64,000 nt of DNA, taken from assembly GCA_017535665.1 (NCBI GenBank), contig JAFXTS010000005.1, forward strand, positions 62,001 to 126,000, in the 5' to 3' direction. Origin of the DNA: Bacteroidales bacterium (lineage in GTDB: Bacteria; Bacteroidota; Bacteroidia; Bacteroidales; WCHB1-69). The notes beneath the pieces are model-generated. The model saw nothing but the letters and a program-made list of their open reading frames with translations, searched no databases and was not told where the DNA came from. Of the stretch, positions 52,315-60,944 are shown piece after piece. The first letter of the stretch is position 1. Each line of letters starts with the position of its first letter. A program made the translations under genes and the position numbers.

Positions 52315-52347
52315 AACGCCCACGCGATAGTTCCGCGTGGGCGTTTT
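52315..52347 (+). terminator. Intrinsic terminator between purE and purL
   Basis: A perfect 12-bp GC-rich stem AACGCCCACGCG / CGCGTGGGCGTT with a 7-base loop and four T. It lies inside the same-strand purine gene run, seven bases after the purE stop and 18 before purL. Confidence 0.82.
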
Positions 52348-52365
52348 CATTTAATATTAAACACT

Positions 52366-55300
52366 ATGAACAGCAGACGCATCTACGTCGAAAAGAAACC
52401 CCAGTTCCGTGTCGAGGCCGATAGCCTTAAGGCAGAGCTGAATGAAAACCTTTCCCTTAACATCCGTAACCTTAGACTTCTCAACGTCTATGACCTCTTT
52501 GGCTTCAGCGACGAGCTGGTGGAGCAGAGCCGCTACCGCGTGTTCGGCGAAATTGTCACCGACACCGTCAACGACAGCTGCGACCTCACCGGCAAGAAGT
52601 TTATCGCCGTGGAGTATATCCCCGGACAGTTCGACCAGCGGGCCTCTTCCGCCGTGGATTGCGTGCATCTGATTGACCCCGAAGCGGACATCCAGATCCG
52701 CAGCTCCCGTCTGCTGATTTTCGACGACGATACCACCGACCAGACGTTAGCACAGATTTCCCACTATTATATTAACCCTGTGGAAAGCCGTGCCAAAGAC
52801 CTCAACGTGCTGTCGCTGTCGGAACAGGCTGAGGTGAGCCCGATGGAAGACCTGACGGGTTTCACCCAGATGACGCCCGACCAGTATCAGGAGTTCTGCT
52901 CCTCGCATGGTCTGGCCATGAGCACCGCCGACCTCGACGAGGTGGTGCGCTATTTCAAACGTCAGGGCCGCGACCCGTGGGAAACCGAGTTGCGCATCCT
53001 CGACACCTATTGGAGTGACCATTGCCGTCACACCACCTTTACTACAGAATTGAAAGAGATTTCCATCGATGACTCTTTTATCAAAGCCGATATGGAGCAG
53101 TCGTTGGAGTTGTTATACAACATTCGTGCTGAGTTGAATCGCGAAAAGAAAAGCCTCTGTCTGATGGAGTTAGCCACTATTGGCGCGCGTTTCCTGAGCG
53201 CGAAGGGGCTTTTGGATGATATGGAGCGCAGCGAGGAGAACAACGCTTGCAGCATCTTCGTGGATGTGGATGTGGACGGGCGTATGGAGAAATGGCTGCT
53301 CCAGTTCAAGAACGAGACCCACAACCATCCCACAGAGATCGAGCCTTTCGGTGGTGCGGCCACCTGCTTGGGCGGTGCCATCCGCGACCCGCTCTCCGGC
53401 CGGTCGTACATCTATCAGGCCATGCGCGTGACTGGTGCTGGCGACATCTGCAAGCCTGTGTCGGAGACGATGCCCGGCAAGCTGCCGCAGCGTGTCATCA
53501 GCCGCAAGGCTGCTGCCGGCTACTCCAGCTACGGCAACCAGATAGGTCTGGCTACCACCATGGTGCGCGAGATCTATGACGCTGGCTACACTGCCAAGCG
53601 AATGGAGATTGGTGCGGTGGTGGGTGCCGTGAAGGCCGAGAATGTGCGCCGCGAGAGTCCGGCCCCCGGCGATGTGATCCTCCTCCTCGGAGGTCGCACG
53701 GGGCGCGACGGAGTGGGCGGTGCCACGGGTTCTTCCAAAAGCCATACCGAGACCTCCCTCGAGGTGTGCGGCAGTGAGGTGCAGAAAGGTAATGCGCCCG
53801 AAGAGCGCAAACTGCAGCGACTGTTTAGACATCCTGAGGTGACCAAATTGATAAAAAAATCCAATGACTTCGGAGCGGGAGGCGTTAGTGTCGCCATCGG
53901 GGAACTCGCTCCGGGTCTGGATATCTATATCGACAGGGTTCCCACCAAGTACTCGGGACTGAATGTCACCGAGCTGTCCATCAGCGAGTCGCAGGAGCGA
54001 ATGGCGGTGGTGGTCAGAGCAGAGGACCGTGCCGAATTTGAAGGCTATTGCCAGCGCGACAATGTGGAGGTGACGTATGTGGCTGATGTGACCGACCGTG
54101 GCCGTATGCGTATCTTCAACGGCAGCAAGGCTGTTTGCGACCTTGAGCGCGAGTTCATCGACAGCGCCGGTGCCCGCCACTACTCCACCGTGAAGGTGGC
54201 TCCTGTTTCATCAGAAAGCCCGTTCCACCGCACTCCTGCTGGTGCCGACCTGCCCGCCCGCATGTCCGCGCTGATGGGTTCCGCCAACGTGGCCTCCCAG
54301 AAGGGACTGGTGGAGATGTTCGACTCCACCATCGGCCGTTCCACCGTGCTGATGCCTTACGGCGGCAAGTACCAGGCCACCGAGACACAGGCGTCGGTGC
54401 AGAAGCTGCCTGTGGATGGCTATACCGACACGGCCAGCGTGATGGCTTTCGGCTACAATCCCGACATTGCACGCTGGAGTCCGTACCACGGTGCCGCCTA
54501 CGCCGTTGTGGAGGCCTGCACCAAGGTGGTGGCTGCCGGCGGCAATTTCGCTACCATGAGATTCTCCTACCAGGAATATTTCGAGAAGATGACCACCGAT
54601 CCCTACCGCTGGGGCAAGCCGTTCTCCGCACTGCTCGGCGCATTGAAGATGCAGGTGGCGCTCGGCCTCCCGTCCATCGGTGGTAAGGACTCGATGAGCG
54701 GCAGCTTTGAGAACCTGAACGTGCCGCCCACACTGGTGGCTTTCGGCATCACCACGGTGAATGCCAATACCGTCATCTCTCCTGAGTTCAAGAAGGCTGG
54801 ACATTCTATCTATCTTATCCAGCATCGTCCGGCAGCCAACTGGATGCCCGACACCGACCAGCTGGTTCGTAACTGGAATTTCATTCACCAAAATATTGAA
54901 AACCATAAAATTGTATCCGCTTGGTCGGTGGGATTCGGCGGCGTGGCCGAAGGTTTGGTGAAGATGTCCATGGGTAATGGTTTAGGAGTGGAGGTGAAGA
55001 TGGCTGAAGAAGAGCTGTTTGCGTTGAATTACGGCTCGGTCATCGTGGAAACCGACGGCATGATCAACTTCCCGGATGCGGTGCTTCTGGGTAAGGTGAC
55101 CGATGATGCAGTGGTGACCATCAACGGTGCGGCAATGAAGCTCGCGGCATTGGAGAAGGCTTATGATGAGCGTTATGCGAAGATATATCCGGTGCGGGTG
55201 GCTCCGTTGTTTGATGAGAAGATGGAGAATGTGAAAGAGACCGCCCACGAGGTGCTGGCCCACTATCCCGGCGAGGTGCCTGCTGGCGGACCTGTGGTCT

Positions 55301-56052
55301 GTCTGCCGGTGTTCCCGGGCTCCAACTGCGACTACGACACCGCCAAGGCGTTCCGCAAAGCGGGTGCGCAGGTACGTCCGTTCATCTTCCGCAACCTCAC
55401 CGCGCAGGATGTGCTGACCTCCATCAGCGAGTTGGAGAAGCGCATCGACGACTGCCAGATTTTGGCTTTCTGCGGCGGTTTCTCCTGCGGCGACGAGCCC
55501 GACGGAAGTGGCAAGTTCATCGCATCGGTGATTGGCAACGAGAAGATTTCCGCCGCCATCGGCCGGCTCCAGGCACGCTGCGGCCTGATTCTGGGCATCT
55601 GCAACGGTTTCCAGGCCCTTGTCAAGAGCGGTTTGCTGCCGTATGGCAAGGTCGGCGCGGTCACGCCCGATTCACCCACCCTGTTCCGCAACGACATCAA
55701 CCGCCATATCTCCATGATGGCCGAGACTGAGGTGGTGGCGACACATTCGCCATGGCTCGCCTCCTTCAAACCTGGCGAGCGCCACACCATTGCGCTGAGC
55801 CACGGCGAAGGCAAGTTCGTGGTAGGGGAGGAGATGGCCCGCCAGCTGTTCGCCAACGGGCAGGTGGCCTTCCGCTACACCGACAACCCGAACGGCTCGC
55901 ATTACGACATCGAGGGTATCGTGAGCCCCGACGGACTCATCCTCGGCAAAATGGGACATAGCGAGCGTTTCGAGCAGAATCTTTTCAAGAATATTGACGG
56001 TAACCGCTGTCAGGCGATTTTCGACAACGCAGTAAAATATTTTCAAAAATAG
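52366..56052 (+). CDS. purL: Phosphoribosylformylglycinamidine synthase, single-chain
   Basis: PurL converts FGAR to FGAM with glutamine and ATP. At 1228 residues it is the large single-chain form. The N-terminal domain is followed by two AIRS-like halves; ATP-binding segments include TYWSDHCRHTTF and NETHNHPTEIEPFGGAATC. The C-terminal class I glutaminase starts at VCLPVFPGSNCDYDTAKAF, with the nucleophile Cys at ~1079 (GICNGFQ) and the catalytic His at ~1146 (ALSHGEG). The glutaminase looks intact, unlike that of the next gene, purF. A separate promoter for purL was not recognised. Confidence 0.96.
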   Translation: MNSRRIYVEKKPQFRVEADSLKAELNENLSLNIRNLRLLNVYDLFGFSDELVEQSRYRVFGEIVTDTVNDSCDLTGKKFIAVEYIPGQFDQRASSAVDCVHLIDPEADIQIRSSRLLIFDDDTTDQTLAQISHYYINPVESRAKDLNVLSLSEQAEVSPMEDLTGFTQMTPDQYQEFCSSHGLAMSTADLDEVVRYFKRQGRDPWETELRILDTYWSDHCRHTTFTTELKEISIDDSFIKADMEQSLELLYNIRAELNREKKSLCLMELATIGARFLSAKGLLDDMERSEENNACSIFVDVDVDGRMEKWLLQFKNETHNHPTEIEPFGGAATCLGGAIRDPLSGRSYIYQAMRVTGAGDICKPVSETMPGKLPQRVISRKAAAGYSSYGNQIGLATTMVREIYDAGYTAKRMEIGAVVGAVKAENVRRESPAPGDVILLLGGRTGRDGVGGATGSSKSHTETSLEVCGSEVQKGNAPEERKLQRLFRHPEVTKLIKKSNDFGAGGVSVAIGELAPGLDIYIDRVPTKYSGLNVTELSISESQERMAVVVRAEDRAEFEGYCQRDNVEVTYVADVTDRGRMRIFNGSKAVCDLEREFIDSAGARHYSTVKVAPVSSESPFHRTPAGADLPARMSALMGSANVASQKGLVEMFDSTIGRSTVLMPYGGKYQATETQASVQKLPVDGYTDTASVMAFGYNPDIARWSPYHGAAYAVVEACTKVVAAGGNFATMRFSYQEYFEKMTTDPYRWGKPFSALLGALKMQVALGLPSIGGKDSMSGSFENLNVPPTLVAFGITTVNANTVISPEFKKAGHSIYLIQHRPAANWMPDTDQLVRNWNFIHQNIENHKIVSAWSVGFGGVAEGLVKMSMGNGLGVEVKMAEEELFALNYGSVIVETDGMINFPDAVLLGKVTDDAVVTINGAAMKLAALEKAYDERYAKIYPVRVAPLFDEKMENVKETAHEVLAHYPGEVPAGGPVVCLPVFPGSNCDYDTAKAFRKAGAQVRPFIFRNLTAQDVLTSISELEKRIDDCQILAFCGGFSCGDEPDGSGKFIASVIGNEKISAAIGRLQARCGLILGICNGFQALVKSGLLPYGKVGAVTPDSPTLFRNDINRHISMMAETEVVATHSPWLASFKPGERHTIALSHGEGKFVVGEEMARQLFANGQVAFRYTDNPNGSHYDIEGIVSPDGLILGKMGHSERFEQNLFKNIDGNRCQAIFDNAVKYFQK

Positions 56053-56085
56053 AAAAATCAACATCATTACGAAAACATTATAATT

Positions 56086-57444
56086 ATGGGTTTACTTGGA
56101 ATTTACAACGTACCGAATGTATCCACTGCACTTTATTACGGGATACACAACTTGCAGCACCGCGGGCAGGAAGGCGCTGGTATGGCAACTTTTGATGAGA
56201 ATGGCAAATGCTTGCGCCATCGTGGCTTAGGCCTGGTGGACAGCATCTTCGATGCCAAATCTATCAGCGAGTTGAAGGGTAGCATTGGTATGGCCACTGT
56301 TCGTTATGCCAACATCGCCAATAGCGGTCTTGACACCGTGCAGCCGCTCTTCTTCCGTCACAGCTCCGGCGATTTCGTAGTGGCCGGTGATGGCTGCCTC
56401 GTCAACACCAAACCGATTTTTGAGAGCTTGGAAGATATGGGTAATGTCTTCCAGACGGGTCTCGACAGCGAACTTTTCGCCCATCTGATCAAGAAAAGAA
56501 AAAGCGAAGACCGTATCGAGAACATTATCAATGCTTTGCGTGGACTGGAAGGTGGTTTCACCTTCTTGGTGATGACCAAGAACCGTCTGTATGCTTGCCG
56601 CGATAAGAACGGTATCAAACCGCTGGCTTTGGGTAAGTTGGGCGATGGTTATGTGGTGAGCAGCGAGTCTTGCGCTTTCGAAATCATGGGTGCCAAGTTT
56701 GTGCGTGACATTGAGCCGGGTGAAATTCTCTGTATCGACAACAAGGGTTTGCGTTCCAACTTCTATTCAGAAGAAAAACGCCACTGCATGTGCGGTATGG
56801 AGTTCATCTACTTGGCTCGTCCCGATAGTGACATCGACGGCTGCAACGTACACGCCTACCGTATGGAGTCGGGTCGCCGGCTGGCCCGTTTGTGGCCGGT
56901 GGAAGCCGACATCGTGGTGGGTGTGCCCGAGTCCAGCCTGAGTGCCGCTATGGGTTACAGCGAAGAGAGCGGTATCCCGTATGAGATGGGTCTGGTGAAG
57001 CACAAATATATGGGCCGTACCTTCATCCAGCCGGAGCAGCAGCTCCGTGAGATGGGCGTGAAGCTGAAACTGAGCCCTGTCCACTCGATTCTGAAAGGTA
57101 AGAGAGTGGTGCTCGTGGATGACTCCATCGTGCGTGGTACCACCTCGTTGAAGATTGTGAAGCTGTTGCGTGAGGCCGGTGCTACCGAGGTGCATGTGCG
57201 TATCGCCAGCCCGATGATGAAATACCCCTGTTACTACGGCGTTGACACCTCCACTCCGGAAGAGCTGCTCTGTTCGAACCGTACGCTGGAGGAGGCTTGC
57301 AAGATGCTCGGTGCTGACTCGCTCGGCTACATGACTCCGGAAGCCTCCCGCGAATCGACCTTCGGCTGTGCTGAGCTGTGTCTGGCCTGCTTCACGGGCG
57401 AATATCCGTCGGGTGACATCAAATGCGGAAAGTGTAATTTTTAG
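56086..57444 (+). CDS. purF: Amidophosphoribosyltransferase lacking the N-terminal glutaminase cysteine
   Basis: PurF makes phosphoribosylamine from PRPP. The 452-residue protein has an intact PRTase site (VVLVDDSIVRGTTS) and all four iron-sulfur cysteines of the B. subtilis type (HCMCGMEFIY, YPCYYGVDTS, CAELCLACFTGEYP). But where the family has Cys1 (CGxxGI), this protein starts MGLLGIYN. The alignment needs no gap as far as LQHRGQEGAG, and no Cys is encoded upstream before a stop. The oxyanion-hole segment NGN is also changed, to Asp102-Gly-Cys. The enzyme may therefore use free ammonia or a partner glutaminase. Confidence 0.92.
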   Translation: MGLLGIYNVPNVSTALYYGIHNLQHRGQEGAGMATFDENGKCLRHRGLGLVDSIFDAKSISELKGSIGMATVRYANIANSGLDTVQPLFFRHSSGDFVVAGDGCLVNTKPIFESLEDMGNVFQTGLDSELFAHLIKKRKSEDRIENIINALRGLEGGFTFLVMTKNRLYACRDKNGIKPLALGKLGDGYVVSSESCAFEIMGAKFVRDIEPGEILCIDNKGLRSNFYSEEKRHCMCGMEFIYLARPDSDIDGCNVHAYRMESGRRLARLWPVEADIVVGVPESSLSAAMGYSEESGIPYEMGLVKHKYMGRTFIQPEQQLREMGVKLKLSPVHSILKGKRVVLVDDSIVRGTTSLKIVKLLREAGATEVHVRIASPMMKYPCYYGVDTSTPEELLCSNRTLEEACKMLGADSLGYMTPEASRESTFGCAELCLACFTGEYPSGDIKCGKCNF

Positions 57445-57465
57445 AAATTTTAATAAAGAATCATT

Positions 57466-58515
57466 ATGGCAAAATCTTACGAAAAAGCAGGAGTAAATCT
57501 GGAGGCTGGCTACGAGGTGGTCCGCCGCATCAAACAGCATGTGTCGTCAACCGAGCGCAAAGGGTCGATGGGCAACATCGGTTCTTTTGGCGGGATGTTC
57601 GACCTGAGTTGTCTGAACATCAAGGAGCCGGTGCTGGTGAGCGGCACCGACGGTGTGGGCACCAAACTGAAGATTGCTTTCGCGATGGACAAGCACGACA
57701 CCATCGGTATTGATGCCGTGGCCATGTGTGTGAACGACGTGCTGGCACAGGGTGCCGAGCCGCTGATCTTCCTCGACTATGTAGCGTTGGGACATAATGT
57801 GCCGGAGAAGGTGGAGGCGATTGTGGCCGGTGTGGCCGACGGGTGCCGTCAGGCCGGTTGTGCCCTCATCGGTGGCGAGACCGCCGAGATGCCGGGCATG
57901 TACTCCGACGACGAGTACGACATCGCCGGTTTCACCACGGGCGTGGTGGAGAAGTCGAAGCTGATCGACGGCAGCCGCGTGTCGGTAGGGGATGTGCTGG
58001 TGGGCATTGCCTCATCGGGCGTGCATTCCAACGGCTTCAGCCTGGTTCGTAAGATTGTGGAACGCAAGGGATTCGGTTATCGTCAGCGCGTAGGCGACTG
58101 CGATGAAGAGTTCGAGGCCGCCTACGGCGATGCCACCCTCGGCGAGGTGCTGCTGACCCCCACCCGTATCTATGTGAAACCCGTGCTGGATGTGATTCAC
58201 CAGTGCGACGTGCATGGCGTGTGCCATGTCACCGGCGGCGGTTTCGACGAGAACATCCCGCGTGCGCTGCGCGAGGGACAGGGCTTGGAGATTCAGGAGG
58301 GTAGTTGGGAGATCCTGCCGGTGTTCCGCATGTTGGAAAAGTGGGGCAAGGTGCCGCACCGTGAGATGTTCAACATCTTCAACATGGGTATCGGCATGGT
58401 GGTCATCCTATCGGCTGCGGAAGCCGAGAAGACCATCGCCATCCTGGCGCAGCATGGCGAGAAGGCCACCGTCATCGGCAAGGTGACGGGCGAGCCGGGA
58501 GTGAAGATTGTGTAG
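57466..58515 (+). CDS. purM: Phosphoribosylformylglycinamidine cyclo-ligase
   Basis: PurM closes the imidazole ring of AIR from FGAM with ATP. The 349-residue protein has family blocks [55 protein letters not shown] and [15 protein letters not shown] in the usual order. It begins 21 bases after purF and is probably co-transcribed with it. The next gene, purN, has its own -7 box. Confidence 0.96.
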   Translation: MAKSYEKAGVNLEAGYEVVRRIKQHVSSTERKGSMGNIGSFGGMFDLSCLNIKEPVLVSGTDGVGTKLKIAFAMDKHDTIGIDAVAMCVNDVLAQGAEPLIFLDYVALGHNVPEKVEAIVAGVADGCRQAGCALIGGETAEMPGMYSDDEYDIAGFTTGVVEKSKLIDGSRVSVGDVLVGIASSGVHSNGFSLVRKIVERKGFGYRQRVGDCDEEFEAAYGDATLGEVLLTPTRIYVKPVLDVIHQCDVHGVCHVTGGGFDENIPRALREGQGLEIQEGSWEILPVFRMLEKWGKVPHREMFNIFNMGIGMVVILSAAEAEKTIAILAQHGEKATVIGKVTGEPGVKIV

Positions 58516-58540
58516 GTTTGTTTCTCTCATAATTATTCCT

Positions 58541-58548
58541 TATATTTG
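58541..58548 (+). promoter_or_regulatory. -7 box TATATTTG before purN
   Basis: Matches TAnnTTTG in the 92-base purM-purN spacer, with the ATG 59 bases downstream, so purN onwards can be transcribed separately. Confidence 0.6.
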
Positions 58549-58607
58549 CACCCTCTATTTGGAAAGAAATTTATACTGAAAACAAACGGTTTATCACTAT
58601 TTTATAA

Positions 58608-59180
58608 ATGAACAATAAAAAGAAAATCGCCATTTTTGCCAGCGGGTCGGGAACCAACTTCGAGGCGTTGGCGCAGGCCTGTGCCGACGGACGGCTGAAT
58701 GCCGACGTGGTGCTGATGGTGTGCGACAAGCCCGGCGCAAAGGTCATTGAGCGTGCCGAGCGTTTCGGCGTGGAGAGTTTTGTCTTCTCCCCGAAATCGT
58801 ACCCGTCGAAAGCCGACTTCGAGACCGAAATCGTGCAGATGTTGCGCGACCATCAGGTGGACCTCATCTGCCTCGCGGGCTACATGCGGCTCGTGGGCGA
58901 CACGCTGCTGGCGGCCTATCGGGGCAAAATCATCAACATCCACCCCTCACTGCTGCCCGCCTTCAAGGGCGCCCATGCCGTGGAGGACGCCGTGGCCTAC
59001 GGCGTGAAAGTGTTCGGCATTACCATCCATTACGTGGACGAAACCCTCGACGGCGGCAAAATCATCGCCCAGCGAGCTTTCCCCTACGACGGCAACGACC
59101 CCGATGAAGTGCACCGCATCGGACAAAAAATAGAACATGAGCTGTACGTGGACACCGTTTGTAAACTACTTGATTTTTAA
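58608..59180 (+). CDS. purN: Phosphoribosylglycinamide formyltransferase 1
   Basis: PurN formylates GAR with 10-formyl-tetrahydrofolate. The 190-residue protein has the N-terminal phosphate loop FASGSGTNFEAL, the catalytic Asn-His pair in IINIHPSLLPAFKG and the Asp in VDETLDGGKII, all in place. It stands between its own upstream -7 box and a 154-base repeat-rich spacer before purH. Confidence 0.96.
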   Translation: MNNKKKIAIFASGSGTNFEALAQACADGRLNADVVLMVCDKPGAKVIERAERFGVESFVFSPKSYPSKADFETEIVQMLRDHQVDLICLAGYMRLVGDTLLAAYRGKIINIHPSLLPAFKGAHAVEDAVAYGVKVFGITIHYVDETLDGGKIIAQRAFPYDGNDPDEVHRIGQKIEHELYVDTVCKLLDF

Positions 59181-59189
59181 ATTATTAAT

Positions 59190-59273
59190 TTATTAAGCTA
59201 TTAAATTATTAAACTATTAAATATTTTATTGCGCGTCAAAACTTCATAACCTTCAAAACTTCATAATTTCATA
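59190..59273 (+). repeat. AT-rich composite repeat, copy 1 (purN-purH spacer)
   Basis: The segment runs from TTATTAAGCTATTAAA through a GCGCGTCA core to ACTTCATAATTTCATA. Its reverse complement matches the purD-folD spacer at 62201-62275. It is followed to 59330 by further 8-base units of TTCATAAC/TTCATAAT. Confidence 0.75.
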
Positions 59274-59334
59274 ACTTCATAATTTCATAACCTTCATAAC
59301 TTTCATAACTTCATAATTTCATAAATAAATCATA

Positions 59335-60864
59335 ATGAGAGCATTAGTAAGCGTTAGCGACAAAACCGGACTGGTACCTTTTGTGAAGGCCCTGCAAGAG
59401 ATGGGCTGGGAAATCATCTCCACGGGAGGCACAAGCCGTCTTCTTCAAGAAAATAATATCAAAACCATCGGCATCAGCGAGGTGACCGGCTTTCCGGAAA
59501 TCCTTGACGGCCGTGTGAAGACCCTCCATCCCAACGTGCATGGTGGCATCCTCGCTCGTCGCGACCTTCCCGAACATCTCCAAACTCTCAAAGAGCACGC
59601 TATCGAACAGATTGATATGGTGTGCGTAAATCTCTACCCGTTCCGCCAAACGATTGCCAAAGAGGGTGTTACCTTCGAAGAGGCCATCGAGAATATCGAT
59701 ATTGGAGGTCCCTCCATGGTGCGCAGTGCCGCCAAGAACTGGCGCGACGTGACCATCGTGTGCGACCCCGCCGATTACGAAACGGTGATCGCTGAGATTC
59801 GCGAGCATGGCAACACCACGCAGGAGACACGCCTCAAACTGTCGGCCAAGGCCTACACCCATACCGCCGAGTACGACAGCTGCATCGCTACCTACATGCG
59901 CAAACAGGCTGGTCTGCCCGAGAAACTTTTCTTGGAGTACGACCTGAAACAGAGCCTCCGCTACGGCGAGAACCCGCATCAGTCGGCCAACTTCTACGCT
60001 GCCGCCGAGCCCGTTCCCTTCTCCCTCGCTTTTGGTAAGCAGTTGCAAGGTAAAGAATTGTCATACAATAATATACAGGATGCCAACGCTGCCTTGAATG
60101 TGGTGCGCGACTTTGACGAACCCTTCTGCGTGGCGCTGAAGCACATGAACCCGTGTGGTGCTGCCGTAGGCAAAACCATTGAGGAAGCATGGCAGGCCGC
60201 TTACGAGGCCGACAAGGTGAGCATCTATGGCGGCATCGTGGCCGTCAACCGTCCGCTCACGAAAGAGGTTGCCCTCGGCATGAAACCCATCTTCTTGGAA
60301 ATCGTCATCGCCCCGTCGTTCACTCCCGAGGCCATGGAGATTCTTTCCACCAAGAAAAACCTCCGTGTGATGGAGGTGGATATGACCAAAAACAATATCC
60401 CTGTAATGCAGTATGTGGGCGTGAACGGTGGTCTGCTGGCACAGCATCTCGACACGCAGATGGAGACGCTGAAAGCGGATATGTGCGTGACGGAAGTGAA
60501 GCCCACCGAGGAACAGATGCATGAGTTGGATTTTGGTTGGAGAATAGTGAAGCACGTGAAATCCAATGCTATAGCAGTGGTGAAAGACAACCATACTGTC
60601 GGTGTTGGTGCAGGACAGACCAACCGCGTGGGCTCTGCCGAAATCGCTCTGAAACAGGCACACGCCGCAGGTTTCACCACCAATCTGGTGCTGGCTTCCG
60701 ACGGCTTCCTGCCCTTTGACGACACGGTGGCACTCGCCCACGAGTACGGCGTGACCGCCATCGTACAGCCCGGCGGCAGCATCCGCGACGAAGATGCCAT
60801 CAAGAAAGCCAACGAGCTGGGTATCACCATGCTCTTCACCGGTGTCCGCCACTTCAAACACTAA
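59335..60864 (+). CDS. purH: Bifunctional AICAR transformylase/IMP cyclohydrolase
   Basis: PurH carries out the last two steps to IMP. The 509-residue protein begins with the MGS-like cyclohydrolase domain (VSDKTGLVPFVKAL, ISTGGTSRLL, VKTLHPNVHGGILARR) and continues with the transformylase domain (RYGENPHQSANFY, ALKHMNPCGAA with the catalytic Lys-His, and NHTVGVGAGQTNRVGS). It fits the family length. The long AT-rich spacers on both sides suggest loose coupling with purN and purD. Confidence 0.96.
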   Translation: MRALVSVSDKTGLVPFVKALQEMGWEIISTGGTSRLLQENNIKTIGISEVTGFPEILDGRVKTLHPNVHGGILARRDLPEHLQTLKEHAIEQIDMVCVNLYPFRQTIAKEGVTFEEAIENIDIGGPSMVRSAAKNWRDVTIVCDPADYETVIAEIREHGNTTQETRLKLSAKAYTHTAEYDSCIATYMRKQAGLPEKLFLEYDLKQSLRYGENPHQSANFYAAAEPVPFSLAFGKQLQGKELSYNNIQDANAALNVVRDFDEPFCVALKHMNPCGAAVGKTIEEAWQAAYEADKVSIYGGIVAVNRPLTKEVALGMKPIFLEIVIAPSFTPEAMEILSTKKNLRVMEVDMTKNNIPVMQYVGVNGGLLAQHLDTQMETLKADMCVTEVKPTEEQMHELDFGWRIVKHVKSNAIAVVKDNHTVGVGAGQTNRVGSAEIALKQAHAAGFTTNLVLASDGFLPFDDTVALAHEYGVTAIVQPGGSIRDEDAIKKANELGITMLFTGVRHFKH

Positions 60865-60869
60865 ATCCT

Positions 60870-60938
60870 CAAATCTTAAAATCTCTCAAATCTCTCAAAT
60901 CTCTCAAATCTTTCGAATCTTAAAATCTTTCAAATCTT
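60870..60938 (+). repeat. 9-bp tandem repeats (AAATCTCTC) in the purH-purD spacer
   Basis: AAATCTCTC occurs three times in exact tandem (60879, 60888, 60897), followed by AAATCTTTC and further degenerate copies (AAATCTTTC, AAATCTTC) up to the purD start. It fills nearly all of the spacer. Confidence 0.85.
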
Positions 60939-60944
60939 CAATTT

